From NCBI RefSeq assembly GCF_021166585.1, contig NZ_JAJOZE010000004.1, positions 248,001 through 312,000 on the forward strand: a stretch of DNA of 64,000 nt. The letters are read 5' to 3'. The notes under the pieces were generated by a model. The model had not been told where the DNA came from and did no database searches. It saw only the letters and a program-made list of their open reading frames with translations. Position 1 is the first letter of the stretch. Each line of letters starts with the position of its first letter. Both the position numbers and the translations under genes were made by a program. Of this stretch, positions 28,421 through 36,647 are shown one piece after another. The stretch is from Metabacillus kandeliae. Its GTDB lineage: Bacteria; Bacillota; Bacilli; Bacillales; Bacillaceae.

Positions 28421-28541
28421 TGGTAAAAAATTTGAGAAGAATAGCTTTTTTTTGCGGTTGCAGGGGTGTAAGCTAAATGTAGTTCATCATTCATACAAGC
28501 AAAAACCATGAAAAATTTGCTGCCCCATAGGAGAGATAAAG

Positions 28542-29420
28542 ATGAAAAACAAGTATGGAACGATCGCTTTCCGTTTTAAGGAGCCGTCAGTCAGCCATAT
28601 AGCCCAGCTCTGGTCTGTCGGCTGGGATGAGCACACTTCCTCTATTTATTCCTGGAATGGGATGGAGCGGAAGGACATGGGAAAGGTGATTTTTCAATAC
28701 ACCCTCTCAGGCACAGGGGAAATCGAATTGGAAGGCAGCAAGCACAGGCTGAATCCAGGGCACGCTTTTTTGGTCAAAAGCCCGAGTCATTATAAATATT
28801 ACCTTCCGGAAGACAGCAAAAGCTGGGAGTTCATGTATGTCACACTTTACGGGGAAGAGGCGGAAAAATGCTGGAATGCGTTGAAGGAGAAGAACCTGTC
28901 GATTATTCATTTTCATCCTGAAGCAGCTCCGATCGAGCTTTTGCAGGAGATCCTGTCTGAAGCCAACAGCAAAAAAATAACCAATGCTTACAAAGGCTCC
29001 AGTCTTGCTTACCAGTTTTTAATGGCGCTTTATGATTATGCGGCAAATGCTGAAACAAGGATGGCGGACTGGCCCGAAAGCATTGTCCGCTCAGCTCTTT
29101 ATGCCAAACAGTTTTACCGGGACAACATCGGTCCTGAGGAAATGGCTGAAGTGTCAGGCTTATCACGCTACCACTATATCAGGGTATTTAAGCAAACAAC
29201 AGGCATAACGCCCATACAGTATTTAACGAAAATCAGGATACAAAAAGCCATCGAGCTGCTTCACCAAACGAAGTATTCTATAGAGGAAATTGCCGAGCTG
29301 TCCGGCTATACAAATGCGAATTACCTGAATAAGGTGTGCAAAAAGGTAACGGGATACTCACCGGGAGAAATCAGGAAAAACAAAATGGAATGGGAAGACA
29401 GCCTCCCATTCCTCAAGTAG
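28542..29420 (+). CDS. AraC-family transcriptional regulator
   Basis: A 292-residue protein with an N-terminal cupin-like sugar-binding half (GKVIFQYTLSGTGEIELEG, LNPGHAFLVKSPSHYKYY) and a C-terminal two-helix-turn-helix domain (EEMAEVSGLSRYHYIRVFKQTTGITPIQYLTKIRI, then IEEIAELSGYTNANYLNKVCKKVTGYSPGE). Such proteins activate sugar-use genes. It is divergent from galK with 219 bases between the starts, so it is the likely activator of the gal operon in response to galactose (inference). SD AGGAGAGATAAAG. Its last eight bases overlap the end of a convergent small gene. Confidence 0.88.
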   Translation: MKNKYGTIAFRFKEPSVSHIAQLWSVGWDEHTSSIYSWNGMERKDMGKVIFQYTLSGTGEIELEGSKHRLNPGHAFLVKSPSHYKYYLPEDSKSWEFMYVTLYGEEAEKCWNALKEKNLSIIHFHPEAAPIELLQEILSEANSKKITNAYKGSSLAYQFLMALYDYAANAETRMADWPESIVRSALYAKQFYRDNIGPEEMAEVSGLSRYHYIRVFKQTTGITPIQYLTKIRIQKAIELLHQTKYSIEEIAELSGYTNANYLNKVCKKVTGYSPGEIRKNKMEWEDSLPFLK

Positions 29421-29673
29421 ATTCCTGATTTATTTCAATTGTGAGCGATCCTCTGGCATGCATAATTTTCATGCTTGTGCCCGGTGACATAATGTTTTCC
29501 ATAATATCCTTTGCCGTTTGGACGGCAAGTTCCATTCTTCCGAGCTTTTCTTTTTCTTCTATTGTAAAAGAATGCTGCTCCTTATCAGAAAGCATGGCTA
29601 AAATTTTGGAATGGTCAAGATCCAGCTTTTCATAGATGTCATCGTACATGGTTTCAATCAATTTTTTGTCCAT
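29413..29673 (-). CDS. Small hypothetical protein (86 aa)
   Basis: I do not recognise the family. It is acidic and helical (KLIETMYDDIYEKLDLDHSKILAML, EEKEKLGRMELAVQTAKDIMENIM) followed by a short Gly-containing beta segment (KIMHARGSLTIEINQ). No membrane part. An AGGTGATAG site precedes the ATG. The 3' end overlaps the AraC gene by eight bases in convergent orientation, with no room for a conventional terminator between them. Codon usage and SD support a real gene. Confidence 0.7.
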   Translation of the reverse strand: MDKKLIETMYDDIYEKLDLDHSKILAMLSDKEQHSFTIEEKEKLGRMELAVQTAKDIMENIMSPGTSMKIMHARGSLTIEINQEST

Positions 29674-29818
29674 TCTATCACCTGATTAGTTAATTTTTGC
29701 TATTAATCTATACCTTTTTTGCTTTTATTATAACAGACAAAATGGGATCGGCACTACTGTAAAAGGACACACCGCTGCATCATTAAAGTGAAAATCTTTT
29801 ATAGGAGGATGAGAAAAT

Positions 29819-30832
29819 GTGATCACCTACCCAATCTTGAAAAAAAGCGTCTGCATCGGAGTAACAGCTCCGTCTTCAGGACTAGAGAAAATACAGCACG
29901 AGCTGCTGAAAGCAGCGATTAGAAAAATGGAAGCAAAGAGTTACAGGGTTGTAACAGGAGAGACACCATGGACGCAGGGAAAAGCCAAATCGGCTCATGC
30001 GAAGAAAAGGGCGAAGGAATTAAATGACATGCTGCAAAATCCTGAGATCAATCTCGTTTTTCCGCCTTGGGGCGGCGAGCTTTTAATAGAAATGTTGGAG
30101 TATGTAGATTTCAGCCGTGCGGGGAAGAAATGGATTTTAGGCTACTCAGATGTGAGCGTTCTGTTATTGGCCATCACGCTAAAGACGGGAATTGCCACAG
30201 CACATGGAACAAACCTGATTGATTTGCGGGGGGATGCTTCTGATCAAACAACTGCCATGTGGGAAAAAGTTCTGCAAACAGCGGAAGGGGAGGAAATACA
30301 GCAATTTTCCTCTGAAAAATATCAGAAAAGCTGGGATCACGAAAGCTCTTCTCCTTCAGTCTTCCATCTCACAGAGCCGACCGTCTGGAAGACTGAATCA
30401 GGCTGCAGGGAAGAAGCTGAAGGAAGGCTGCTTGGCGGCTGCATCGACGTCATTTCCAGGCTTGCAGGGACGCCATATGGTGATGTAACAAAGTTTCGCG
30501 ATACGTATATTCCAGGCGAAAAAGTTCTCTGGTACTTGGAAAACTGCGAAATGAGTGCGGTGGAGCTTAGAAGGGCTCTTGTCCAAATGAAATACGCCGG
30601 CTGGTTTGAAAACTGTTCAGGCATCCTGTTTGGAAGAAGTGCAGCTAATACGGCAGTGGAAGGTTATACTGCTGAAGATGTGTACAGAGAAATGGCAGAA
30701 GAAACAGGAGCGCCTGTATTTTATGACATTGATTGCGGACATCAGCCGCCTCAAATTACGTTCATCAATGGTGCCTATGGAAAAATCATTGCTGAAAACG
30801 GTTCAGGGAGAATTCTCCAGAGGTTTATTTAA
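29819..30832 (+). CDS. Peptidase S66 family protein (LD-carboxypeptidase/MccF-like)
   Basis: A 337-residue cytoplasmic serine peptidase homologue. The N-terminal GVTAPSSG, the nucleophile-elbow segment GYSDVS with Ser near residue 110, the central Gly-rich LLGGCIDVISRLAGTPY and the C-terminal CGHQPPQ with the catalytic His fit S66. Members either trim the terminal D-Ala from murein tetrapeptides (LdcA) or cleave amide-linked peptide-nucleotides such as microcin C (MccF); the sequence here looks more MccF-like but substrate is unproved. Start: GTG at 29819 after AGGAGGATGAGAAAAT; the overlapping ATG two bases earlier runs into a stop. It ends by overlapping a convergent small gene by eight bases. 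Confidence 0.85.
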   Translation: MITYPILKKSVCIGVTAPSSGLEKIQHELLKAAIRKMEAKSYRVVTGETPWTQGKAKSAHAKKRAKELNDMLQNPEINLVFPPWGGELLIEMLEYVDFSRAGKKWILGYSDVSVLLLAITLKTGIATAHGTNLIDLRGDASDQTTAMWEKVLQTAEGEEIQQFSSEKYQKSWDHESSSPSVFHLTEPTVWKTESGCREEAEGRLLGGCIDVISRLAGTPYGDVTKFRDTYIPGEKVLWYLENCEMSAVELRRALVQMKYAGWFENCSGILFGRSAANTAVEGYTAEDVYREMAEETGAPVFYDIDCGHQPPQITFINGAYGKIIAENGSGRILQRFI

Positions 30833-31031
30833 GCCGTTTAGAGAAAAAAGCACTTTTTTGCTTAAACTTCCTGCAGGCTTTTGAAGCATCATTTAAAAGC
30901 AATTCCAGCTGCCAGGGCAGTTTCTTTTGGACAATTTTCCATTGAAGCCTGGATTGAACCTGTTCACTCTTGACGGATTGCTGTGAAATGGGCAGATAGC
31001 TTACAGCCCGTCCTTTTTTAAAAGATAACAT
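30825..31031 (-). CDS. Possible small basic protein (68 aa)
   Basis: I do not recognise it. The protein is strongly basic (many Lys, Arg and Gln) with a helical core (QSRLQWKIVQKKLPWQLELLLNDASKACRKFKQK). AAAGGAAG is correctly placed before the ATG. It overlaps the 3' end of the S66 peptidase by eight bases in convergent orientation. It could be an antisense shadow, but the SD, start and compact length make a real small gene slightly more likely. Confidence 0.5.
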   Translation of the reverse strand: MLSFKKGRAVSYLPISQQSVKSEQVQSRLQWKIVQKKLPWQLELLLNDASKACRKFKQKSAFFSKRLK

Positions 31032-31171
31032 GCTGACTTCCTTTCTTTCTGGTCTAGTGATAGAAGAACATTAGCTTTGCTGAAACGCACGCTGATACTA
31101 TATGATGTTCCGGCAAATAGGAGAGGGCTATGGCCAAGCATTAGAAAAAAATAATGAAATGATACTAAGAA

Positions 31172-31199
31172 AAAGCCGCGCTTCATAGAGCACGGCTTT
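31172..31199 (-). terminator. Rho-independent terminator of the beta-helix protein gene
   Basis: On the minus strand agccgtgct / agcgcggct (one G-U pair) with a six-base loop is followed by five T residues, directly at the end of the gene. Confidence 0.85.
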
Positions 31200-32456
31200 T
31201 CACTCGCCGGCAACTTCCTTCGGATAGGGATATTGATAATCCTGGACGTTGACCTGCTTATTATTTTTTACGATTAGTTCTGGGATGCTTGTTTTCGCAT
31301 ACACACCATACCGTCCATTCACAAAAACATTATTAGATACGGTAAAATCCTGGATATGGTCTTTTTTGCTGTTTGTGATGGCTACAATATCTGACTGCTG
31401 ATAATTTCCCTTTTCTCCGTTTTTAATAAAGTTGTTAAGTATTTTAATATGGCTGGCATTCGCCACATCAATCACGCGCTGATAGTTTCCCTCGCCGCTG
31501 ATTGTGTTCTTCTCAACGGTTACATTGTTGGCATAGATGGATATGGCTGCCCACATATCATAGTTGTTTTTTTCTTTATAAGTAGCATAAAAATTGTTTT
31601 CAAGAAAATTGTTATAAATTTTGTTTCCTTTAATTAAAACGCCTGGAGACTGAATTTTTATGGCTCTTTTGTATGTATAGGCAAAGGAATTGTTCAGAAT
31701 CTGTAAATTCATTTTGTTTTTGAACCCTTGCACAACGATCCCGTCTCCATCATCCTTAGGGCCGATTTTCTTGAAAGAAGAATTGGTTACAGAAATATTT
31801 TCGCTTTCCGGCTGATCCTTTGATTCCGGACTGATCAGGATGCCCCTTGCTACAAAATGGCCCCAGCCTTTAACTGGATTTCTCGCCTTTACATTCTGAA
31901 TTCTGCTTTTGTCTATTTTAACGTTTCGTACTCCGCCTTCAATTCGGATGCCGCTTACCGTCATGTTGGCAAGCGGTTTTTTTGCCGGCTGCGTAAAATT
32001 TTGAACCTTGCTGTCTGAAATAGAAACATAATTGGAGCCTTCAAGGATGGAAATTCCTTTTAAAGCTGTGTTTTTCCCATCTATTAAAAGTCCGTTAATG
32101 TCTATATCGCTGCCCTTCACATTTACAACACTCTCAAGGTCATTTCCAGCATCTATAGCAGCTCCTTTGCCGTAAAGCTCTGTATTATCCTTAACACGCA
32201 GGCTTTCTGTGATGCGGTATTCTCCTTTTGGAAAAATAACCTTCTTTCCTGATCCGCTGTTTAATGCTTTTTGAATGGCTTTTGTATCATCTGTTTTTCC
32301 GTCGCCTGCTGCTCCATAAGAGGCAACGTTCAATTCATCTGTATTTTTCTTTTTAAAATGGGATTCAGGATCCTCTTTTTTCGTCTGCTGAAATGTAACA
32401 ATCACCATCACTAAAACTAGAAGAAGCACTGCAGCACCTATCCATTTCTTAGCCAC
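31200..32456 (-). CDS. Membrane-anchored right-handed beta-helix protein (pectate lyase superfamily fold)
   Basis: A 418-residue protein. An N-terminal hydrophobic segment after MAKKW has no clear cleavage site, so it may stay anchored. It is followed by NVASYGAAGDGKTDDTKAIQKAL, the pectate_lyase_3/GH28-type opening. About ten parallel-helix coils with Asn ladders follow (for example ISDSKVQNF, VTNSSFKKIG, ILNNSFAYTY, VEKNTISGEG, ILNNFIKNG, VSNNVFVNG). Such folds cleave or bind polysaccharides. The catalytic residues are not obvious, so enzyme class is open (polygalacturonase, lyase or epimerase-like). It stands alone with its own terminator. The SD is not obvious. Confidence 0.8.
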   Translation of the reverse strand: MAKKWIGAAVLLLVLVMVIVTFQQTKKEDPESHFKKKNTDELNVASYGAAGDGKTDDTKAIQKALNSGSGKKVIFPKGEYRITESLRVKDNTELYGKGAAIDAGNDLESVVNVKGSDIDINGLLIDGKNTALKGISILEGSNYVSISDSKVQNFTQPAKKPLANMTVSGIRIEGGVRNVKIDKSRIQNVKARNPVKGWGHFVARGILISPESKDQPESENISVTNSSFKKIGPKDDGDGIVVQGFKNKMNLQILNNSFAYTYKRAIKIQSPGVLIKGNKIYNNFLENNFYATYKEKNNYDMWAAISIYANNVTVEKNTISGEGNYQRVIDVANASHIKILNNFIKNGEKGNYQQSDIVAITNSKKDHIQDFTVSNNVFVNGRYGVYAKTSIPELIVKNNKQVNVQDYQYPYPKEVAGE

Positions 32457-32831
32457 ACAGATTCTCCAATACCTTTAATACCATCCTGCAGTCCCCCTTG
32501 AAAATTGGGATCGATTTCAGTAGCTCGTCCCTCTCGTTCGGAATTCACTGTTTACTCTAGCAAAGAACGTGCCATAAGAAAAGCGGCCATCGGCACCAGT
32601 TAGGGGCAGAATGAACAGCTTGCTTTCTTGCTGAACAGCTTCTCTTCCTGCCATATACCCAGGCAAGGATAGAGAAAGTTTCCATAGAAGCAGGCTTCTC
32701 TGGATATTTGCAAAAGAACCCTTCAAAAACTAATGAGCCCAAAGGCTGACAGGATACCGATGTTTACCAGCTTTTTTTACATAATCATATTATGAAAATT
32801 CTAAATGTGATTAAAGATTAAAGTACTTTTC
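32457..32831. other. Gene-free interval upstream of the thi operon
   Basis: I see no supportable gene. Open frames on the minus strand (32517-32742) lack a ribosome binding site and resemble no family. The interval is bounded on the right by the thi promoter. Confidence 0.5.
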
Positions 32832-32860
32832 TTGCATTTAAGAAATGCTATTTGTACACT
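32832..32860 (+). promoter_or_regulatory. Promoter of the thiM-thiD-thiE operon
   Basis: TTGCAT at 32832-32837 and TACACT at 32855-32860 are 17 bases apart. The start of transcription would lie just before the TPP aptamer. Confidence 0.55.
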
Positions 32861-32879
32861 GATTGCATATACACCACAA

Positions 32880-32971
32880 ACCGGGAGCTTGCAGCAGCAG
32901 GCTGAGAGTACGGCTATTCTGCCGTAGACCGCATGAACCTGTTGGATAATGCCAGCGCAGGGAGATAAGCT
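32880..32971 (+). ncRNA. TPP (THI-box) riboswitch
   Basis: The conserved thi-box elements are in order. P1 arms agctt / aagct are at 32886-32890 and 32967-32971. The CTGAGAG motif is at 32902-32908, and a variable P3 hairpin (tacggc / gccgta) follows. Then come ACCGCATGAACCTG and GGATAATGCCAGCGCAGGGA. The aptamer binds thiamine diphosphate. A terminator hairpin follows at 33004-33036, so control is probably by transcription attenuation of thiM-thiD-thiE. Confidence 0.95.
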
Positions 32972-33003
32972 ATCTTTGTTTCATTATTTATGAAGGAAGA
33001 CAA

Positions 33004-33036
33004 AGACACTTTGCTCATGGCGGAGTGTCTTTTTTA
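33004..33036 (+). terminator. Riboswitch expression-platform terminator
   Basis: The arms agacact and agtgtct with a 13-base loop are followed by a T run about 33 bases after the TPP aptamer. No gene lies between, so it is a regulated attenuator. Confidence 0.85.
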
Positions 33037-33056
33037 TTAGGCACTTTTAACAGTGG

Positions 33057-33188
33057 CTGTTGATTTCCGTTTCAGGCGTCCGCTTTCCGCGGGGCGGGCG
33101 GTGAGCCTCCTCTGCGCTAAGCGCATGCGGGGTCTCACCTGTCCCGCTGCTACCGCAGGAGTCTCCCGCCTGCCACTGCAATCAACAG
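33057..33188. repeat. GC-rich dispersed repeat with terminal inverted repeats, inserted in the thi leader
   Basis: The element is 132 bases, bounded by ctgttgatt and aatcaacag. Its interior is much more GC-rich than its surroundings and carries further imperfect palindromes (ggcgggcggtgagcc against ggtctcacctgtcc; gcgctaagcgc). I recall closely similar intergenic elements at many places in Bacillaceae genomes; only this one copy is visible here. It lies between the riboswitch terminator and the thiM start, so it is transcribed whenever the operon is on. Confidence 0.7.
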
Positions 33189-33258
33189 GAGCGGGAAAAT
33201 TAGCATTTTCTGTATTCATCTGCAGGCCTCCCGAAAAAATAGCAAAGGATGAGAGTCT

Positions 33259-34068
33259 ATGAAACTGGAAGAAGCAGCGCAATATCTTAACAAAATCAGA
33301 AGGGAAAATCCTCTGGTTCACAATATCACGAACATCGTAGTGGCCAATTTTACGGCAAACGGCCTGCTGGCTCTTGGGGCCTCACCGGTAATGGCTGATG
33401 CAAAAGAAGAAGCAGCAGAAATGGCTGCTGCGGCAAAAGCTGTTGTGCTGAACATTGGGACATTAAATGAAGCCGCTATAGAGGCGATGATTCTTGCAGG
33501 AAAATCGGCTAACACACACGGCATTCCGGTTATCCTGGATCCGGTTGCAGCTGGTGCGACTGCCTATCGTTCCTCAGCCGCAAAACGGATATTGAACGAG
33601 GTCTCTGTTTCCATCATCAGAGGAAATGCCGCAGAAATTGCTCACTTAGCAGGGGAAAACTGGACGGCTAAGGGTGTTGATGCTGGATCTGGTGAAGGAG
33701 ATACAGCTGATATTGCCCAAAAAGCAGCAAAGCGGCTGGATACGGTCATTGTGCTGACAGGTAAAGAGGATATCGTCACCAATGGAGAAACAATGATCAT
33801 TATTAAAAACGGCCATCACCTGCTTACAAAGGTAACAGGTACAGGCTGTCTGCTGTCCTCTGTTACCGGTGCTTTTGCAAGTGCAGCAGAAAACCCGCTA
33901 AAGGGAGCCGCTGCAGCGCTTCTATATTATGGCATTGCAGCGGAAAAAGCCGCAGCAGGAGCTGACGGCCCGGGAAGCTTTCAAATAGAATTTTTAAATC
34001 AGCTTCACCTTGTAAAGGAAAATGACCTGTTAGAAATGGGAAGCATCCAAACAAAGGAGGCGCTGTAA
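33259..34068 (+). CDS. thiM: Hydroxyethylthiazole kinase
   Basis: A 269-residue ribokinase-fold enzyme phosphorylating 4-methyl-5-(2-hydroxyethyl)thiazole for thiamine salvage. Features: PLVHNITNIVVANFTANGLLALGASPVM at the N-terminus, DPVAAGAT, and the anion-hole motif TKVTGTGC with C197. The length is typical. The SD is modest (AAAGGATGAGAG). It is the first gene after the TPP riboswitch. thiD begins immediately after its stop codon, so the operon is tightly coupled. Confidence 0.95.
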   Translation: MKLEEAAQYLNKIRRENPLVHNITNIVVANFTANGLLALGASPVMADAKEEAAEMAAAAKAVVLNIGTLNEAAIEAMILAGKSANTHGIPVILDPVAAGATAYRSSAAKRILNEVSVSIIRGNAAEIAHLAGENWTAKGVDAGSGEGDTADIAQKAAKRLDTVIVLTGKEDIVTNGETMIIIKNGHHLLTKVTGTGCLLSSVTGAFASAAENPLKGAAAALLYYGIAAEKAAAGADGPGSFQIEFLNQLHLVKENDLLEMGSIQTKEAL

Positions 34069-34884
34069 ATGAAAATAGCAAAAGCGTTAACCATCGCCGG
34101 ATCTGATTCAGGCGGCGGGGCTGGCATTCAGGCAGACTTGAAAACCTTCCAGGAGCTGAAGGTGTATGGAATGTCAGCCGTTACCGCTGTTACAGCTCAA
34201 AACACAACAGGTGTTCAGGGCGTTTATCCGATGGCAGGAGAAGCAGTCAGTCAGCAGCTTCAGTCCATTGAAGAAGATCTTCCGCCTGATGCTGTGAAAA
34301 CGGGCATGCTGTTTAACACAGAAATTATTTCTGCCGCAGCTTTCCTCATAAAGGAGTACAAATGGGACAATCTTGTGATTGATCCAGTCATGATTGCAAA
34401 AGGCGGCAGTCCGCTTCTTCAGAAGGAAGCGATGGATGTGCTGAAAAAAGAGCTGCTCCCGCTTGCCAAAGTGATCACACCGAATATACCGGAAGCAGAA
34501 GAAATGATCGGCGGAAAGATTTCCTCTTCAAAAGATAAAGAAGCTGCCTGCAGGCTGCTTCATGAAATGGGTCCGCACTATGTGATCATTAAGGGCGGGC
34601 ACGATGATCATGAAGAATCATGTGATCTTTTATATGATGGAATGGATTTTGCTTATTTTTCTGAAAAACGCATTCCAACCAAGCATACGCACGGAACAGG
34701 CTGCACATTCTCAGCGGCGATAACGGCTGAACTTGCAAAAGGAATAAACATAAGGGAAGCGGTCCGGACAGCGAAGCAGTATATTCAGGCTGCCATCCTG
34801 CATACTCTCAAGATCGGCAGCGGCCATGGCCCGACCAATCACTGGGCGTATCAGCAGCTGAAAAGAGAAGAGGCGCTTAAATGA
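34069..34884 (+). CDS. thiD: Hydroxymethylpyrimidine / phosphomethylpyrimidine kinase
   Basis: A 271-residue ribokinase-fold kinase that phosphorylates HMP and HMP-phosphate to HMP-diphosphate. AKALTIAGSDSGGGAGIQADLKTF opens the protein. KTGMLFNTEII, DPVMIAKGG and HGTGCTFSAAI with catalytic C212 follow. AAAGGAGG within the end of thiM serves as SD. It overlaps thiE by four bases (ATGA). Bacilli also have PdxK-type paralogues of this fold, but the thi operon context supports ThiD. Confidence 0.95.
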   Translation: MKIAKALTIAGSDSGGGAGIQADLKTFQELKVYGMSAVTAVTAQNTTGVQGVYPMAGEAVSQQLQSIEEDLPPDAVKTGMLFNTEIISAAAFLIKEYKWDNLVIDPVMIAKGGSPLLQKEAMDVLKKELLPLAKVITPNIPEAEEMIGGKISSSKDKEAACRLLHEMGPHYVIIKGGHDDHEESCDLLYDGMDFAYFSEKRIPTKHTHGTGCTFSAAITAELAKGINIREAVRTAKQYIQAAILHTLKIGSGHGPTNHWAYQQLKREEALK

Positions 34885-35522
34885 GTCAGGATTCCGAAAT
34901 CAAATCGGCGCTGCGGGTTTATTTTATAGCGGGAACACAGGATTGCTCAAAGGACGCTGCTGAAGTCTTGAAAGAAGCGATCGAAGGCGGAATCACCATG
35001 TTCCAATTCAGGGAGAAAGGGGAAGGATCTCTTTCCGGAAGAGAAAAAGAAGAGCTTGCAAAAAAGCTGCAGAGCATATGCCGAAGCCATAAGGTACCGT
35101 TTATCGTCAATGATGACCTGGAGCTGGCGGTGAAAATCGGCGCAGATGGCCTTCACATTGGACAGGATGACGAAAATGCCGGTGCAGCGAGAGAGAGCAT
35201 GAAAAATAAGTGGCTTGGCGTTTCTGTCCACACAGAACAGGAAGCAGAGCAGGCGATAGCAGACGGAGCAGATTACCTCGGGATTGGCCCCATTTTTCCG
35301 ACAGAATCAAAAAAAGATGCGAAAGAGGTGCAGGGCACCGTATTAATAGAAGCGATCCGGAAAAAGGGAATCACCATTCCTGTTGTTGGCATTGGGGGCA
35401 TTAATGAGCATAACGCGCAAATGGTCATGAAAGCAGGCGCTGACGGGGCTGCTGTCATCTCAGCCATCAGCAGGGCTCCGGATATTGCGCGCGCTGCAGA
35501 ATCGCTAAGAAAGAAGCTTTAA
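34881..35522 (+). CDS. thiE: Thiamine-phosphate synthase
   Basis: A 213-residue TIM-barrel enzyme that joins HMP-diphosphate and thiazole phosphate into thiamine phosphate. VYFIAGTQD, then ITMFQFREKG with the pyrophosphate-binding Gln-x-Arg-x-Lys, VNDDLELAVKIGADGLHIGQDD with Mg-binding acids, LGVSVHT, GIGPIFPT and VVGIGGI are all present. It begins within the thiD stop (four-base overlap), so translation is coupled. The operon therefore covers salvage and the joining step, but not de novo thiazole or HMP synthesis. Confidence 0.95.
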   Translation: MSQDSEIKSALRVYFIAGTQDCSKDAAEVLKEAIEGGITMFQFREKGEGSLSGREKEELAKKLQSICRSHKVPFIVNDDLELAVKIGADGLHIGQDDENAGAARESMKNKWLGVSVHTEQEAEQAIADGADYLGIGPIFPTESKKDAKEVQGTVLIEAIRKKGITIPVVGIGGINEHNAQMVMKAGADGAAVISAISRAPDIARAAESLRKKL

Positions 35523-35644
35523 TGTGCCTTGTATTGCAATTGTTATCATTTCTTTATTCTCCTGATAAGGAAGCTTAACAGCAGCTTAATAAGCAGCCGC
35601 TATGGTTAAAAGGCAAGCACCATCATATTTTAGGAGGAGAATGA

Positions 35645-36508
35645 ATGAATAAGAAATGGTTCGGTTTTGTTGGAACTGCTGCTTTAGCCATCGGTCTGCT
35701 CTCAGGAAATACGGCACTTGCCGGCTCAAAAAAAGATGACGGTATTGCAAATGTAGCTCACAGGGGAGCGTCAGGCTATGCCCCAGAGCATACGATGGCT
35801 TCTTACAAGCTGGGGGACAAGCTTCATGGAGATTTTATCGAAATTGACCTTCAGATGACAAAAGACGGAAAACTGATTGCCATGCACGACGAGCAGCTGG
35901 ACAGAACAACAAATGGAACTGGACTTGTGAAGGACCATACGCTGAAGGAAATTAAAAAACTCGATGCGGGAAGCTGGTTCAACAAAGCCTATCCTTATTT
36001 AGCGAAAAAAAGCTACAAAGGCCTTAAAGTATTAACACTGGAAGAAATCTTTAAAGAATTCGGCAAAAATAAAAACTATTATATTGAAACAAAATCACCT
36101 GAAGTTTATCCTGGAATGGAAGAAAAACTGCTGAAAACCATTAATAAATACCATATTCCAAAAAAGAATGTACTCATTCAGTCATTCAGCAAAGAAAGCC
36201 TGCTGAAGGTACATAAGATGGATTCTTCCCTTCATCTTGTTCAGCTGCTTGATTACACAAGCCCTGCAGCAATTTCAAATGAGGAACTGAAAGATATAAA
36301 GACTTATGCGATCGGAATTGGCCCGAATGCCCGCTTTATCACCAAGGAGTATGTACAAAACACTGTAAAAAGCGGTCTTCAGATTCACCCTTTTACAGTA
36401 AATGAGCGTAATGATATGAACAAACTGCTTGACTGGGGTGTAACCGGCATGTTTACGAACTATCCGGATGTGCTGGACAGCCTGATTAAAGAGCGAAGCA
36501 AAAAATAA
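35645..36508 (+). CDS. glpQ: Secreted glycerophosphodiester phosphodiesterase
   Basis: A 287-residue exported enzyme hydrolysing glycerophosphodiesters to glycerol 3-phosphate and alcohols. A signal peptide (cleavage near ALAG, residue 27) precedes the GDPD barrel. It has [14 protein letters not shown] (catalytic His-Arg and Glu), [28 protein letters not shown] with the metal-binding Glu/Asp and second His, and [15 protein letters not shown]. The closest general match is Bacillus GlpQ, which also attacks teichoic acid glycerophosphates. SD TAGGAGGAGAATGA. It is monocistronic with a terminator. A cre-like sequence (12 of 14 matches) at 35534-35547 is too degenerate to call. Confidence 0.9.
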   Translation: MNKKWFGFVGTAALAIGLLSGNTALAGSKKDDGIANVAHRGASGYAPEHTMASYKLGDKLHGDFIEIDLQMTKDGKLIAMHDEQLDRTTNGTGLVKDHTLKEIKKLDAGSWFNKAYPYLAKKSYKGLKVLTLEEIFKEFGKNKNYYIETKSPEVYPGMEEKLLKTINKYHIPKKNVLIQSFSKESLLKVHKMDSSLHLVQLLDYTSPAAISNEELKDIKTYAIGIGPNARFITKEYVQNTVKSGLQIHPFTVNERNDMNKLLDWGVTGMFTNYPDVLDSLIKERSKK

Positions 36509-36518
36509 GAAAGCGAGG

Positions 36519-36543
36519 CCCGGCTGATTCCAAGCCGGGTTTT
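36519..36543 (+). terminator. Rho-independent terminator after glpQ
   Basis: Stem cccggct / agccggg, seven-base loop, then a short T run. Confidence 0.85.
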
Positions 36544-36647
36544 CTATTGGCTATATTTCTTTATTTTGCTAGCATGTTACCACTTTACCAAACTAAAATA
36601 TTGCGTTATACTACAAAAAGCAATTTGATTAGAAAGGTTCGATTACT

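Noticed and set aside
32517-32742. Minus-strand open frames upstream of the thi operon
   Set aside because: No SD, no family resemblance and no neighbour support.
33037-33321. Open frame on the minus strand over the GC-rich repeat and thiM start
   Set aside because: It arises from the palindromic repeat and overlaps the thiM start on the opposite strand; Arg/Ala-rich composition reflects GC content only.
35534-35547. cre site before glpQ
   Set aside because: Only 12 of 14 positions match and the central CG is not kept.
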